From positions 1-64,000 of the forward strand of contig JAFSXC010000050.1 in the NCBI GenBank assembly GCA_017450105.1: 64,000 nucleotides of DNA. Reading direction: 5' to 3'. Positions within the stretch are counted from its first letter, which is position 1. Every line of letters starts with the position of its first letter. Source of the stretch: Lachnospiraceae bacterium. GTDB lineage: Bacteria > Bacillota > Clostridia > Lachnospirales > Lachnospiraceae. The notes under the pieces were generated by a model. It was given only the letters and a program-made list of their open reading frames with translations, did no database searches and was not told the origin of the DNA. Made by a program: the position numbers and the translations under genes. Positions 52,397-61,487 of the stretch are shown one piece after another.

Positions 52397-54019
52397 CTAA
52401 CGGCGGAAAAATCTCCGCTTTTTTTCCTCCGGTTTTACAAGCGAAGCCCGATAGGCCTGATCCAGCGTCGCCAGCGGGATAATGCCGGGCTCGATCTGCC
52501 GGACCATATCCCTGGTGGGATGTCTTTCTCCCAAAACCTCTGCCTGGAAGGCCTTTTCCTGATTTTCGTATTGCTTAATCTGATCCTTGGACAGATTAAT
52601 CCGTTTGATCAGATTGTCGAACTTCAGGGCCTCACAGTTTGTAATCTCGGCGGACGCCATCAAAAACGACCGGTAAAGCACGTATTTCTTGGGCTTCGGT
52701 TCCTCATAGGTCCACTCGTAATCGATCAGATCCCAAACGCTGTGCTTCACATCCAGCGCAGTAGACGCCGAAGAGCTGATCATCAGATTGGAGAAGATCA
52801 GATCGATATCGTTCAGGTTTTCGAAGGTCTCCAGCCGCATAAGGTATTCCGTGATCAGCATCTGGATCTCTTCGTTCTTCCCCTCCAGCGCCAGCTTCTG
52901 CATAAACTGCTGCAGACTCCTGCCCTGAACATACTTCTGTTCCAGCGCATTATCGACCAGCCGGCAGGGCGCAACCCTGATCATCGTATCCTTCATGCTG
53001 TGCTCCAGGATCTCATACGAGGAGAAGATGCTCCGGATATGCGGGATCCCCTCGGGGAACATCGCTACCTTTCGAATAATGCCGTTCCAGCGCTGTTCCG
53101 TACGGACCGCATATTTTTTGGAGCGTTCCGACGCATATTTAATATAAGTAGGAAGCGCTGTCTTATCCATGCCGAAGACCACCAGGAAGGAATTCGCGAA
53201 CTCGGAAAAGAGTCCCTCCTCCACCAGCGTATCAAAGGCCTTGGTCTCATCAAAGAATACATACCGCTCCTGATCGCAGCTTTCCAGATTCCGGTTCAGC
53301 TCTCCGGTCCGCGGAAGGCGTTCATCGGAGAAGAGAGCCACAGGGAAGCGCCAATCCGGATAGGGATAAAACCAGCTTCCGCCGGGAAAGCCTGCCTGAT
53401 CAAACAGGCCGGCCAGCTCTCTTCGGCCGAAGGTCCGGATCGAGGGATGGTAAAAATAGTTCTCGATCCCCGTAAAGGGCGCACCTGTATAATCCTCCCG
53501 CGCCCCGGACAGATATTTCAGCCCCAGCTTATTGGGAAGAGAAACAAACACTCTGGCGTCATCCGCCATTCTGGCCCTCATCGCCCGAAGGAAGGCGAGA
53601 TAAGGATCCTCTTCCTTAGGGAAGTAAGTCGCTGCAAGCGGTAACGATCCCGCCGAGATCAGATAATCCCAGGTTTTCCCCTCGGGAAGATCCGAAAAGG
53701 TTCCGGTCACGACCTGCAGATTCGCACAGTCCTTATATCTGAGCTTTAATATCTCCGCCTTGGCGGGATCCGTTTCCAGCGCCGTTACCTCGTTTCCCTT
53801 TTCCAGAAACAGGCCTGTCAGCGCTCCGCATTCCGCTCCCACCTCCAGGATCGTGGTACCGGCACGTAAGGGTATCCATTCCAAAAGATTTCTTCTGGCA
53901 GCAGAAAGATGATAGAAAAGACTATAATTCTTCGATTTCCAGATTACATCCTCATATTTTTCTTTTTCCGTATTCCGGACCGTTTCCTTTAACAGGTCCA
54001 GATGGGCATCCTGCATCAT
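52397..54019 (-). CDS. SAM-dependent methyltransferase with extended C-terminus
   Basis: 540 residues. Class I fold at about 35-200: TTILEVGAECGALTGLFLEK (SAM loop, residues about 53-72) and VTALETDPAKAEILKLRY (acidic ribose-binding Asp). A 330-residue C-terminal region, with RTEQRWNGIIRKVAMFPEGI, is kinase-like or unknown. It may methylate the end of a polysaccharide chain, the usual capping signal for Wzm/Wzt exporters; an ABC exporter is encoded in the same operon. The ATG at 54019 overlaps the AlgX-like stop (ATGATG). Confidence 0.8.
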   Translation of the reverse strand: MMQDAHLDLLKETVRNTEKEKYEDVIWKSKNYSLFYHLSAARRNLLEWIPLRAGTTILEVGAECGALTGLFLEKGNEVTALETDPAKAEILKLRYKDCANLQVVTGTFSDLPEGKTWDYLISAGSLPLAATYFPKEEDPYLAFLRAMRARMADDARVFVSLPNKLGLKYLSGAREDYTGAPFTGIENYFYHPSIRTFGRRELAGLFDQAGFPGGSWFYPYPDWRFPVALFSDERLPRTGELNRNLESCDQERYVFFDETKAFDTLVEEGLFSEFANSFLVVFGMDKTALPTYIKYASERSKKYAVRTEQRWNGIIRKVAMFPEGIPHIRSIFSSYEILEHSMKDTMIRVAPCRLVDNALEQKYVQGRSLQQFMQKLALEGKNEEIQMLITEYLMRLETFENLNDIDLIFSNLMISSSASTALDVKHSVWDLIDYEWTYEEPKPKKYVLYRSFLMASAEITNCEALKFDNLIKRINLSKDQIKQYENQEKAFQAEVLGERHPTRDMVRQIEPGIIPLATLDQAYRASLVKPEEKKRRFFRR

Positions 54020-55149
54020 TCCTCTAAAAGTTCCTCCCATTGATGCTCTGCTCTGTAGAACTGTCGCTCTACAATTTCTAATATTACCACAGCTGGGTGG
54101 TTATTTTCCACATATTCCTTCGCAAGAGCAGAATCGCTGATCATCGTAAGATACGAAAAATCCCTCGCCAGCGTTCCGATCATATTAAAAACAAAGGAAT
54201 CCTTGATGATCAGAAGCTCTCTTTTATCCGATGCCGTGGATTCAAACTGCATAAATTCGGCCTCGGCGGAAGGGTTCTCCGTCGTAAAATGTCCCGTCAC
54301 CTCCGGCTTATAATCCTTAACATCCCAGGACCCGTGTTCATCATACTCCGGCCCCAGCCCGTAAAAATCAGCCAGGTCCCTCGGCGGCCTTTCCTTTTCA
54401 TTAAAGAAGACCGTCACATCGGAGATATCCGTATATTCCCCGGTCAGCTCCCTCCGGACAAGCTGGGAGCCCACATAGCCGCCCACGGTATTCAAGTGGG
54501 AATCGTATTTATAAAACAGAAGGTAATCCTGGCTTTTGGCCTTTTGCAGGGCCTCCTTTGTATAGATCACCCTTACATCCGTATGCTCCTTAAGATAAGC
54601 GACCAGTTGATCCGTCCGGCTCACAGCGCTGACAGGGATCAGCTCGTCCGGCATGAACTCCGGATAAACCTGTTCCTTGTTCGTAGGAATGAGCAGAATA
54701 AAATCCGAGCCCATCGCTTTATACTGATCGCTCAGCCGCTGGTAGCCATCGGCGAGCTCTCTAAGCCTTGCCTCGGTATAAAGGTTATTTCCGATATAAT
54801 CGTTTATTGTACTTTCTGCCGTATTCCCGTTATGAAAAAGCCAGCCGTCCTTCCCGAAGATCACACCGAGACCGCCGATGTAGTCCATCCAGTTGCTTTC
54901 CAGCTTTGTCTGCTTTTTCAGCTCCGCATTCATGGAGGTAAGCTGGTTCTTATATGGAAGACGGTCATTAAACCAGGCCTCGAAGCCCGAGGTGATGTTC
55001 TCATAGTTTTCGGCCGAAAGCTCCGGAAATTCGGCGTACTCTCTCTTCTCCCGGTTCTCCGAGCCCACCAGGTTTCGGACAAAAAGCCAGGAAATTGTAG
55101 GAACGATCAGCGCCGCCAGAAACAGGAGGCACATTATTTTCGCTTTCAT
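54016..55149 (-). CDS. AlgX/AlgJ-like SGNH-type acetyltransferase partner
   Basis: 377 residues: an N-terminal membrane anchor (about 8-28) and an extracytoplasmic SGNH-like domain. Catalytic elements are YKYDSHLNTVGGYVGSQL (Asp-x-His, about residue 210) and LLIIKDSFVFNMIGTLARDF (Ser in KDSF, about 313). It acts with an MBOAT protein (encoded next to it) to O-acetylate surface polysaccharide. The ATG at 55149 follows the stop of the MBOAT gene; an apparent start at 55221 (GTG) would overlap it. A promoter ends nine bases before this ATG, so the message may be almost leaderless. Confidence 0.85.
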   Translation of the reverse strand: MKAKIMCLLFLAALIVPTISWLFVRNLVGSENREKREYAEFPELSAENYENITSGFEAWFNDRLPYKNQLTSMNAELKKQTKLESNWMDYIGGLGVIFGKDGWLFHNGNTAESTINDYIGNNLYTEARLRELADGYQRLSDQYKAMGSDFILLIPTNKEQVYPEFMPDELIPVSAVSRTDQLVAYLKEHTDVRVIYTKEALQKAKSQDYLLFYKYDSHLNTVGGYVGSQLVRRELTGEYTDISDVTVFFNEKERPPRDLADFYGLGPEYDEHGSWDVKDYKPEVTGHFTTENPSAEAEFMQFESTASDKRELLIIKDSFVFNMIGTLARDFSYLTMISDSALAKEYVENNHPAVVILEIVERQFYRAEHQWEELLEE

Positions 55150-55158
55150 CTGATTAGT

Positions 55159-55187
55159 ATCATACCTCAAAACAGTGTACGGGTCAA
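55159..55187 (-). promoter_or_regulatory. Internal promoter for the AlgX-like gene
   Basis: On the minus strand, TTGACC (55187-55182), a 17-base spacer and TATGAT (55164-55159); only nine bases separate the -10 from the ATG at 55149. The predicted leader is about three bases. The -35 box overlaps the MBOAT stop codon. Confidence 0.5.
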
Positions 55188-56599
55188 AACCGGAAGTAAA
55201 TAAATGCGTTATAGGAATCACTTACCAGCGACATCGTGGAGAGGAACAGCAGCCCCATCAGGAGCACAAACTCCGGAATTCTGACCGGCGTGGCCGGATC
55301 CCTTAATTTCTGCAGCTTCGGGAAAAGAAGCTGCAGGGGCCCGGCAAGAAGGATCCCCAGGATCAGCATCACCAGGATCGCCGCATTCAGGCAGTTAAAG
55401 ATATTGATGCTGCCGGACTGGTACAGGAACATGGCCCGGATCGTGTAAAGCGCTGTATAAACCCCGCTTTCCCGGAAGAAGACCCAGCCCGTCAGCATCA
55501 GTATCCAGTAATAGATATGGGTCACAAAGCCAAGCCTGTGCTTTTTCAGCCATTCCAGCACCCTTCCGAAGCCGAGTCGTTCGAAACAGATAAACACGCC
55601 GTAAAACAGGCCCCACACGATGAACCGTAAGGACGCCCCATGCCAGAAGCCCGTCAGGAAAAACACGATCAGCGTATTGACACAGGTACGAAAGAGCCCC
55701 TTCCGGCTCCCGCCCAGCGGAATATAAACATAGTCCCGGAACCAGGCTCCGAGCGAAATATGCCATCTTCTCCAATGCTCCGCCGCCGAGGTGGATACAT
55801 AGGGGTAATTAAAGTTTTCCTTGAAGGAGAACCCGAACATACTTCCCAGCCCGATCGCCATATCGGAGTAACCCGAGAAATCATAATAGATCTGCAGGGC
55901 ATAAAACAGCATCTTCAGCCATTCCACACCCGTACTGACCTGATATACGTGCATTCCGAAGAGCTTATCCGCGTAAATCCCGAAGAAATTGGCAAGCAGC
56001 ACCTTCTTTGCCAGACCGAACAGGAAACGCCGGATCCCGTAGAGCTTTTTTTCCGCGGTCAGCGTCCGGTGATCGATCTGCTTTTCAATGTCCTTATACT
56101 GAACGATCGGTCCCGCGATCAATTGGGGGAAAAGGGAGATATAGAGCATGACCTTGCCCAGATTCTTCTGGACAGCGGTCTCCCCCCTGTACACATCGAT
56201 CACGTAGCTCATGGCCTGGAAGGTATAGAAGGATATTCCCAGCGGCAGAGCGATATTTACGATCTCTATGGCCCCGCCCGTAAGCTTGTTCAGATAGGTT
56301 GTAAAAAAGGCGGCGTATTTGAAAAAGCAGAGCAGCAGAAGATTTCCCGCCACATCGCAGAAAAGCGCCAGCCTTTTTCCCTTGTTCCGAGAGATCCACA
56401 ACGCAAAGCCGTAGTTCATGCACACGGAAAGCAGCATGAGAAGGATGTAGACCGGCTCGCCCCAGCTATAGAAAAAAAGGCTTGCGATCAGAAGCAGGAT
56501 ATTCCCGCCCTTTACTTTGATATGCGGCGCAAGAAGCCAGTAGGGCAGAAGCACTACCGGCAAAAACAGCCACAAAAATGTCATGGAAGAAAAGACCAT
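55184..56599 (-). CDS. MBOAT-family O-acyltransferase (AlgI-like)
   Basis: 471 residues and about ten membrane helices. AlgI/DltB marks include LPLGISFYTFQAMSYVIDVY, SAAEHWRRWHISLGAWFRDYVYIPLGGSRKG and the catalytic FFLTGFWHGASLRFIVWG (invariant His). It carries acetyl groups from the cytoplasm to an outer-face acceptor, working with the AlgX-like protein encoded next. Follows the Wzt-like gene after one base. Polysaccharide O-acetylation rather than D-alanylation is favoured because no dltA/dltC is near. Confidence 0.92.
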   Translation of the reverse strand: MVFSSMTFLWLFLPVVLLPYWLLAPHIKVKGGNILLLIASLFFYSWGEPVYILLMLLSVCMNYGFALWISRNKGKRLALFCDVAGNLLLLCFFKYAAFFTTYLNKLTGGAIEIVNIALPLGISFYTFQAMSYVIDVYRGETAVQKNLGKVMLYISLFPQLIAGPIVQYKDIEKQIDHRTLTAEKKLYGIRRFLFGLAKKVLLANFFGIYADKLFGMHVYQVSTGVEWLKMLFYALQIYYDFSGYSDMAIGLGSMFGFSFKENFNYPYVSTSAAEHWRRWHISLGAWFRDYVYIPLGGSRKGLFRTCVNTLIVFFLTGFWHGASLRFIVWGLFYGVFICFERLGFGRVLEWLKKHRLGFVTHIYYWILMLTGWVFFRESGVYTALYTIRAMFLYQSGSINIFNCLNAAILVMLILGILLAGPLQLLFPKLQKLRDPATPVRIPEFVLLMGLLFLSTMSLVSDSYNAFIYFRF

Positions 56600-56600
56600 G

Positions 56601-57899
56601 CTATGCCTCCGCCCTTTCTACCGTACATTTGGAATTCATATCAAAATACCCCACCGTATCCTTATCCGAGATCACGGTCAGGTTCAAAACGTCATAAAGT
56701 CGGTGATAAACCGTGAATTCTCCATCCGCATACCCCGTGCAGCTCATGGAGATCAGGTATTCCCCGCCCTGGAGATTCATTTCCTGGGTAAACGTGGCGA
56801 CGTAGATCTCCCCCTCCTTCGCAGTCCCGATCTCGACCTTCTCGTACATGGAATTCGTACCGGTAATGGCCGTCCCATGGATATCCTTGAAGGTCAGCGT
56901 AAAGATGGGATTCTGGATCTCCTGATGAAACAGGACCTTACTCTTTACCGAAAAGGTCGAGCCCTTTTCGATGCTTCCGGTCAGCATGCCCTCATTATCC
57001 ACAATGGCAAAATCGATGAGCTCCGCTTCCTTATTTCCGTATTCGATCACGTTTGGATTGATCTCGAAATGGTCTCTCCAGGTGCCTGACCCGTCAAATA
57101 CGGCCTTTACATTCTGTTTCCCCATAAGCGCGGGGTTATCTTCATTACTCAGAGTCGTATCTGCGAGGTGGTTGACCAGCACCTTCTTATATAAATTCAC
57201 CATGTCCTTCGCGCTGCCCTCGGCCAGCTTGTCTCCCTTATTGAGGAGCACCACGCGGTCACAGTACTTCTGGACGCTGGAAAGATCATGGCTCACGAAC
57301 AGGATGGTCTTGCCATCCTTCTTAAAGTCCTCGAATTTTTTAAAGCATTTTGCCTGGAAAAACACATCCCCGACGGACAGAGCCTCATCCACGATCAGGA
57401 TCTCCGGGTCAATATTGATGGACACGGCAAAGGCGAGACGCACCAGCATACCGCTGGAATAGGTCTTCACAGGCTGATACACGAAATCCCCGATGTCCGC
57501 AAATTTCAATATCTCCGGCAGGCGCTCGTTGATCTCCTCCTTGGAGAAGCCCGTCATTGTGCCGTTCAGGAAGATATTCTCGATCCCGGTGTATTCGCTG
57601 TTAAAGCCGGCACCGAGCTCCAGGAGAGCGGAGATTCTGCCGTCGATCGACACCTCGCCTTCGGTCTGATGGAGGACCCCGGTGATGATCTTTAGCATCG
57701 TACTCTTTCCGGAGCCGTTTGTTCCGATAATTCCGACGGTTTCGCCCTTTTTGACATCAAACGAAACGCCCTTCAGGGCGTAGTGCTCATGGTACCGCTT
57801 TTTTTTCGAAGGAAGCAGAGCCTCCTTCAGACGGTCCATCGGCTTATCGTACAGGCGGTATATTTTTGTTACGTTTTCTACTTTTATTACTTCGTTCAT
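56601..57899 (-). CDS. Polysaccharide ABC exporter ATPase with Wzt-type C-terminal domain
   Basis: 432 residues. The ATPase half (1-250) has TVGIIGTNGSGKSTMLKIIT, signature YSSGMLVRLAFAVSI and Walker B PEILIVDEALSVGDVFFQAK. Residues about 270-432 form the carbohydrate-binding extension of Wzt proteins (LTFKDIHGTAITGTNSMYEK). This extension recognises modified chain ends such as methylated termini, in line with the methyltransferase in the operon. The partner permease is 57971-58816. A 71-base gap between the two has nothing I can identify. Confidence 0.92.
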   Translation of the reverse strand: MNEVIKVENVTKIYRLYDKPMDRLKEALLPSKKKRYHEHYALKGVSFDVKKGETVGIIGTNGSGKSTMLKIITGVLHQTEGEVSIDGRISALLELGAGFNSEYTGIENIFLNGTMTGFSKEEINERLPEILKFADIGDFVYQPVKTYSSGMLVRLAFAVSINIDPEILIVDEALSVGDVFFQAKCFKKFEDFKKDGKTILFVSHDLSSVQKYCDRVVLLNKGDKLAEGSAKDMVNLYKKVLVNHLADTTLSNEDNPALMGKQNVKAVFDGSGTWRDHFEINPNVIEYGNKEAELIDFAIVDNEGMLTGSIEKGSTFSVKSKVLFHQEIQNPIFTLTFKDIHGTAITGTNSMYEKVEIGTAKEGEIYVATFTQEMNLQGGEYLISMSCTGYADGEFTVYHRLYDVLNLTVISDKDTVGYFDMNSKCTVERAEA

Positions 57900-57970
57900 G
57901 CTTTCAGTAAGTGGACTTCCTGCGGTTCCTTCAGCGCTTTTGCAGTGAACGGCCGATTATCTGACATTTC

Positions 57971-58816
57971 CTATAAAACATCCGCGAAATGCGGCTTCAG
58001 GCGCTTGAAGATCAGCCGGCCCAGCAGGAGCTGCACTATCACAAATATCCAAAAATACAGGGTCAGACCCGGCTTCTCCCAGAATCCCGTTTTATAGATC
58101 AGCGCATCTCTGTAGCCCGAAACGATATAGTAAAAAGGATTCAGCTTAAAGATCCGGGCGACGATCGGAGAAATACTCCCGGCGGCGGTCATGCCGTCCA
58201 GATTCCACATGATCGGCGTTACCCAGACCCAGACCTGCATGAAAATATTCACGATCTGGCTCATGTCGCGGAAAAAGACCACGATGGAACAGGTTATCGT
58301 TACGGCACCGAGGACCAGAAACACCATGCATAAGGAATAGTAGACCACCTGCAGGGAATAGAGGTCCGGGAAGAAGCCGTAAGCCGCGTAAAGGATCAGC
58401 ATGATTCCGATCAGGATCACATGCACCACGCCGGAGCTGATGACCTTGACCAACGGCAGCATATCGATCTTGAAGACCACCTTCTTCACAAGGTAGCTGT
58501 ATTCCAGCAGCGTATTCGTCCCGCTGGAAAAGGCCTCGGAAAAATAAAACCAGGGCACCATGCCCGCCGTCAGCCACAGCACAAAGGGAACCGTGATCCC
58601 GCTTTTTGTTGTCACTCCGGTGGCCGGAAGCCCCTTTTCAAACACAAACCAGTAGACAAGGATCATCACCACCGGCTGCAGGAAGGTCCAGAGGATCCCC
58701 ATATAGGATCCCGCGAACTTGGCCTTGAAGTCGTTCTTCGCGAGACGGAGCACCATTACTCCGAGGGTTTTCGCAGAGCTTTTCTGTTCTTTCCTGGCGA
58801 TCGCGTTATCACTCAT
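57971..58816 (-). CDS. Polysaccharide ABC-2 exporter permease (Wzm/TagG-like)
   Basis: 281 residues with six membrane helices and the ABC-2 N-terminal amphipathic stretch. Motifs such as GSYMGILWTFLQPVVMILVY and LNPFYYIVSGYRDALIYK are typical of Wzm/TagG/RfbA permeases. It forms the channel for the ATPase encoded next (56601-57899) and exports a full-length lipid-linked polymer. Starts one base after the RfbC stop. Confidence 0.93.
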   Translation of the reverse strand: MSDNAIARKEQKSSAKTLGVMVLRLAKNDFKAKFAGSYMGILWTFLQPVVMILVYWFVFEKGLPATGVTTKSGITVPFVLWLTAGMVPWFYFSEAFSSGTNTLLEYSYLVKKVVFKIDMLPLVKVISSGVVHVILIGIMLILYAAYGFFPDLYSLQVVYYSLCMVFLVLGAVTITCSIVVFFRDMSQIVNIFMQVWVWVTPIMWNLDGMTAAGSISPIVARIFKLNPFYYIVSGYRDALIYKTGFWEKPGLTLYFWIFVIVQLLLGRLIFKRLKPHFADVL

Positions 58817-58817
58817 C

Positions 58818-59393
58818 TCAACTCCGGTAGGTTTTTACAAATTCCTCAAACGAAGGATGGACCCTGTCCTTATCCGACAGCACAAGATCCGCTTCCGTCA
58901 TATCCCCGAGAGGCCATTCCACGCCGATGGCGGGATCGTTCCACATCAGACCGCCTTCGTCATTCGGATGGTAGAAGTCCGTCACCTTATAGCAGAACTC
59001 CGCCTCCTCCGACAGCACAAGAAAGCCGTGGGCAAAGTCCTTCGGAATAAAGAACTGCTTTTTATTTTCCGCAGAAAGAAGGACACCGAACCACTTTCCG
59101 AAGGTTTCGCTCCCGCGCCTTAAATCCACAGCCACATCGTAGACTTCGCCGCGTACAACACGGACCAGCTTGTCCTGAGGATACTGAATCTGGAAATGAA
59201 GGCCCCTTAATACGCCCTTTTTGCTGGAGCTCTGGTTATCCTGAACGAAGGTGCAGCCGATACCGGCTGCTTCAAAATCCTTCTGATTATAGGTTTCCAT
59301 AAAATAGCCGCGTTCGTCGCCGAACACCTGCGGGGTCAGAACGACCAGGCCCTTGATTCCATTGCAGTCCTTTTCTACTGTCAGTTTTCCCAT
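58818..59393 (-). CDS. rfbC: dTDP-4-dehydrorhamnose 3,5-epimerase
   Basis: 191 residues. Family motifs QDNQSSSKKGVLRGLHFQIQ (about 46-65, with the catalytic His), FFIPKDFAHGFLVLSEEAEF and NDPAIGVEWPL are complete. It converts dTDP-4-keto-6-deoxyglucose to the L-rhamnose precursor. The start at 59393 is chosen because GGGAGGAAAAG lies directly before this ATG. The other dTDP-rhamnose genes (rfbA, rfbB, rfbD) are not in the window. A strong promoter at 59466-59494 makes it the first gene of its own transcription unit. L-rhamnose in the polymer is a reasonable inference. Confidence 0.93.
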   Translation of the reverse strand: MGKLTVEKDCNGIKGLVVLTPQVFGDERGYFMETYNQKDFEAAGIGCTFVQDNQSSSKKGVLRGLHFQIQYPQDKLVRVVRGEVYDVAVDLRRGSETFGKWFGVLLSAENKKQFFIPKDFAHGFLVLSEEAEFCYKVTDFYHPNDEGGLMWNDPAIGVEWPLGDMTEADLVLSDKDRVHPSFEEFVKTYRS

Positions 59394-59465
59394 CTTTTCC
59401 TCCCTTGGTTTCAAACAATACGCTCCCTATAGGAAACGGCACAGCCCTCTGCCTATTGTCCGTTT

Positions 59466-59494
59466 ACTATAGCATATCCCTGCCGGAGCGTCAA
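59466..59494 (-). promoter_or_regulatory. Strong promoter of the rfbC-exporter unit
   Basis: On the minus strand, TTGACG (59494-59489), a 17-base spacer and TATAGT with TGC extension (59471-59466). The -35 box overlaps the stop codon of the DUF2304 gene. Leader of about 65 bases to the rfbC ATG. Confidence 0.75.
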
Positions 59495-59859
59495 AGCTCT
59501 TTGGTTTTCTCCTCGTCTGCCCTTCCTTCCGCCTTCTCCTTCAGAAGCGCGATCTCCTGAGCCAGGGACTTGATCTGCTCACTCTGTCTGGAGACCCGGG
59601 TCGTCAGGCCGAAGATGATGACAACAGCGATGGCGAAGCCCAGGAAAAACAGCATATTGACCGGGAGTTCAAATCCGAGGATCCTGGCCAGATTATTCAG
59701 CAGCGACGGCCAGATATCCAGGATCGCAAGAAGAACGCAGACCAGAATCCAGACCAGGGAATGGCGGATATCGATCTTCTTTTTTCGGATGGAGTGGATC
59801 ACATACAAAAAACCGATGACAAGAACCACTCCGATAAAGATACGGAGCTTTATATCCAT
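59491..59859 (-). CDS. DUF2304 small membrane protein
   Basis: 122 residues: three membrane helices (about 6-22, 33-52, 68-88) and a cytosolic, predicted helical C-terminus (SRQSEQIKSLAQEIALLKEK). DUF2304 proteins are commonly found with dolichyl-phosphate-mannose-synthase-like GT2s, as here (59873-60577), where they may anchor the enzyme or help flip its lipid-linked sugar. Starts 13 bases after that GT2. Confidence 0.88.
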   Translation of the reverse strand: MDIKLRIFIGVVLVIGFLYVIHSIRKKKIDIRHSLVWILVCVLLAILDIWPSLLNNLARILGFELPVNMLFFLGFAIAVVIIFGLTTRVSRQSEQIKSLAQEIALLKEKAEGRADEEKTKEL

Positions 59860-59872
59860 AAGGTAATGCCTT

Positions 59873-60577
59873 TCAACCCTTTTTCTTTTTACGCGAGGAA
59901 GCCATCAATACGGCGATGGAGACCTTGATCATATAATATACGGAATTTCTGGCGGAGATCGAGGATACGCCCTCGGCCCGCTCGTTCATCTCCACCGGCA
60001 ACTCCTCGATATGCATGCCCGATTTCAGGGCCGCCGTCACAGACTCGGGCTCCGGATAATCCCGCGGATAATCAAAGGCAAACCACTCGATCATCCGGCG
60101 GTTGCATAACCGCATACCGGAGGTAGGGTCCGTGATCCGTTTTTTCGTCATGGCATGGATCAGCCAGGTAAAGTAGCGGATCCCGACACGGCGCAGTCCC
60201 GAGGACTGGAAGCCTTTTTTCTCGATATAGCGGGAACCGATGATCATATCCAGGTTTTCTTCCTCCAGCTTTTTCGCCATGGCCCCAAGGTAGGAGGCAT
60301 TGTGCTGGCCGTCTCCGTCAAACTGGGCCGCCTTATCGTAGCCCTTGCGGCAGGCATAAAGGTAGCCGGTCTGTACCCCGCCTCCGATCCCGAGATTAAT
60401 CGGGAGGTCCAGCACATGGATCCCATGAGCCCTGCACAGAGCGAGAGTATCGTCTGTCGAGCAGTCGTTCACGACCACATAATCAAAATCCGGAGCGTTC
60501 TTCTCGACGTCTTCCACGGTTTTTAAGATATTCCCCTGCTCGTTGTAGGCAGGGATGATCACCAGCTTCTTCTTCAT
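59873..60577 (-). CDS. DPM-like GT2 (polyprenyl-phosphate sugar transferase)
   Basis: 234 residues. KLVIIPAYNEQGNILKTVED, VVVNDCSTDDTLAL and AQFDGDGQHNASYLGAMAKK (DxD) match the DPM1/GtrB-like branch; the catalytic-loop RKGYDK and NRRMIEWFAF follow. It would form polyprenyl-phosphate-linked sugar for a GT-C enzyme, for instance a DUF2142-type protein encoded nearby. The ATG at 60577 is chosen over an upstream TTG; there is no strong ribosome site, and the upstream stop lies two bases ahead. Confidence 0.9.
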   Translation of the reverse strand: MKKKLVIIPAYNEQGNILKTVEDVEKNAPDFDYVVVNDCSTDDTLALCRAHGIHVLDLPINLGIGGGVQTGYLYACRKGYDKAAQFDGDGQHNASYLGAMAKKLEEENLDMIIGSRYIEKKGFQSSGLRRVGIRYFTWLIHAMTKKRITDPTSGMRLCNRRMIEWFAFDYPRDYPEPESVTAALKSGMHIEELPVEMNERAEGVSSISARNSVYYMIKVSIAVLMASSRKKKKG

Positions 60578-60578
60578 T

Positions 60579-61406
60579 TTATTTATGCACAAAGAGCTTC
60601 AAATAAATATTTGCGGCAAAATTACGGAGCTTCCGAATCCGGACGGATTTTTTAAAACCCCTCTCCGTCAGTCCCACCGCTTTTCCGTGCTTCTTTAAGA
60701 GCAGCTCGTGCTCCTTTACATAGGCCTCGGTCTTGTCTCCGGCGATCACCTCGCCGGTATTGGAATCGTTCCGGACCCGAAAATAATTTAAGGGCTCGTG
60801 GATAATATAGACCGGCCCGTGGATTGCGAGCCGGACAAAGAACTCATAATCCAGAATATAGACGAAATCCGTATCGAAGCCTCCGTATTTCTCGTAGGCG
60901 CTGCGGCGGAAGGTATTCGCCAGGGGCGCACCGTAATAGTCCTGGGAAAAGAAGCAGGCTCTTACCGTTTCCTTCCCGTCTACAAGACCGCTTTTTTTAT
61001 AGCGCTTATACCACCCCCGGAATTTTCCGTCCAGCCGGATCAGCCGGGTATCCGATTCGGAGAACAGGGCCTCGGGATGGTCCATCAGAGCCCGGACCTC
61101 CTTTTCCAGCGCGTCCGGCGCAAGAAGGTCATCGGCGCACAGAAGCTTGATAAACTCTCCCCGGCATTTGGACAGGCAGTTATTCCAGTTTCCGCTCATA
61201 CCAAGGTTCTTTTCATTCTGAAAAAGCCGGATCCGCTCGTCCGAAAAGGAGCGGATCACCTCTACCGTATTATCCGGGGAGCAATCGTCGCAGATCACAA
61301 GCTCCAGATTCGGATATGTCTGGTTCAGAACAGAGGTAATGGTCTCTCCGATATAGGAAGCGTTCCGGTAAGCCGGGATGCAGACTGAACATAAGGGGTA
61401 CGTCAT
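60579..61406 (-). CDS. GT2 glycosyltransferase
   Basis: 275 residues. LCSVCIPAYRNASYIGETIT, LVICDDCSPDNTVEVI, LLCADDLLAPDALEKEV (DxD) and a C-terminal FNRRAV-like FRRSAYEKYGGFDTDFVYIL region are standard GT2 features. GGAGAAGG precedes the ATG. An 81-base gap upstream contains no clear promoter. Probably one chain-elongating enzyme of the polymer; donor and acceptor not identifiable. Confidence 0.9.
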   Translation of the reverse strand: MTYPLCSVCIPAYRNASYIGETITSVLNQTYPNLELVICDDCSPDNTVEVIRSFSDERIRLFQNEKNLGMSGNWNNCLSKCRGEFIKLLCADDLLAPDALEKEVRALMDHPEALFSESDTRLIRLDGKFRGWYKRYKKSGLVDGKETVRACFFSQDYYGAPLANTFRRSAYEKYGGFDTDFVYILDYEFFVRLAIHGPVYIIHEPLNYFRVRNDSNTGEVIAGDKTEAYVKEHELLLKKHGKAVGLTERGFKKSVRIRKLRNFAANIYLKLFVHK

Positions 61407-61487
61407 AGGGCCTTCTCCATTTTTACCTGCATTCGGATGCGAAGCCCGTAAGCGGCCAAAGATCGCCCGCTGACGGATTTTTCGCTC

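Noticed and set aside
55184..56599. DltB role for the MBOAT protein (teichoic acid D-alanylation)
   Set aside because: No dltA, dltC or dltD-like ligase set is present, and the partner is AlgX-like.
57900..57970. Possible regulatory RNA between the exporter genes
   Set aside because: No stable hairpin, promoter or conserved motif could be found in 71 bases.
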